Below, piece after piece: positions 14,242 through 14,318 of a stretch of DNA of 14,318 nt. How positions within the stretch are numbered: position 1 is the stretch's first letter; the number at the start of each line of letters is the position of its first letter. Made by a program: the position numbers and the translations under genes. This DNA comes from Nitrospira sp. (lineage in GTDB: Bacteria > Nitrospirota > Nitrospiria > Nitrospirales > Nitrospiraceae), in contig JANYBU010000152.1 in NCBI GenBank assembly GCA_025360665.1, positions 1 to 14,318 of the forward strand, read 5' to 3'. Under the pieces are notes generated by a model that saw only the letters and a list, made by a program, of their open reading frames with translations, did not search any database and was not told the origin of the DNA.

Positions 14242-14256
14242 CAGAAAGGATTGGGC

Positions 14257-14318
14257 ATGAAAAAGGATTTGCTCACGATGAAGGAATTGGCGGCGGCACT
14301 CCGATGAGCCCGAAGTCC
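14257..14318 (+). pseudogene. Helix-turn-helix (excisionase/HTH_17-like) gene start, apparently frameshifted, cut by window edge
   Basis: After a good Shine-Dalgarno (AAGGA, six bases before) the frame reads MKKDLLTMKELAAALR and meets a TGA at 14305-14307. The +2 frame from the overlapping ATG at 14304 continues MSPKS to the window end. Read together, 'LTMKELAAALR-MSPKS' matches the first helix and turn of HTH_17/excisionase-type DNA-binding domains (typically 'MTVKELAEYLRVSPKTVYR'). A one-base loss at the CGA|ATG boundary would give exactly this. A tiny coupled leader peptide with ATGA overlap, or a sequencing error, are the alternatives. Only the first 62 bases are in view, so family and fate remain open. 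Confidence 0.5.

Larger units (their letters stand above)
13591..14256. other. AT-richer intergenic region upstream of the kinase gene
   Basis: About 665 bp between the kinase start and the small HTH gene at the right edge. The central part, about 13790-13960, is clearly lower in GC than the neighbouring genes. It must contain the promoter of the signalling operon, but I see no convincing -35/-10 pair. A 52-codon minus-strand frame (13780-13622) starts one base after the stop of the 103-codon frame below and covers the kinase leader; its Arg-rich product has no recognisable motif, so I do not call it. Two copies of a GTCC(C)TAAG motif lie about 21 bp apart (14143-14151 and 14163-14170). Confidence 0.5.

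Overview
This window looks like a chromosomal segment of a Gram-negative bacterium of moderately high GC content. An outer-membrane beta-barrel protein, secreted periplasmic-type enzymes and a large hybrid sensor kinase show the Gram-negative envelope. Gene content and protein style recall Nitrospira-like bacteria (Nitrospirota), but that is an impression from family knowledge and not a demonstrated assignment.

The core (about 239-7937) is an exopolysaccharide locus with the parts list of a poly-N-acetylglucosamine (Pga/Ica-type) machine, arranged differently. On the minus strand is a membrane family 2 glycosyltransferase (239-1651). Divergent from it, after a leader of about 890 bp, runs a tight plus-strand operon of three genes. 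They encode a secreted glycoside-hydrolase-like TIM-barrel protein (2541-4178), a TPR plus YaiO-type outer-membrane barrel protein (4175-6001, ATGA overlap) and a membrane-anchored CE4 polysaccharide deacetylase with an extra glutamine-amidotransferase-like domain (6015-7937). In E. coli PgaB the deacetylase and the hydrolase are one protein; here they are two genes separated by the TPR/porin gene. No PgaD-like partner is visible.

The second half is a minus-strand signalling operon converging on the polysaccharide operon. In transcription order it contains a hybrid histidine kinase of about 1332 aa with eight predicted membrane segments, PAS, GAF, HisKA, HATPase, two receiver domains and an HPt domain (13590-9592). 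Next come a 28-codon stump of a receiver-domain gene (9574-9488), an intact single-domain response regulator (9451-9053) and a membrane-anchored HEAT-repeat protein (9040-7934). The last HEAT codon and the last deacetylase codon meet in one CTAG, so their stop codons overlap on opposite strands. The likely picture is a phosphorelay plus a HEAT scaffold controlling production or export of the polysaccharide, but that link rests on gene context.

The flanks show mobile-element traffic. The left edge holds the C-terminus of an ISL3-type transposase. A 58-codon transposase C-terminal remnant (IS1595/ISXO2-like) lies in the divergent intergenic region. The right edge starts a small helix-turn-helix (excisionase/HTH_17-like) gene that appears frameshifted after codon 16. 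The 13.6-14.25 kb interval is AT-richer and holds only weak hypothetical ORFs and some structured repeats.
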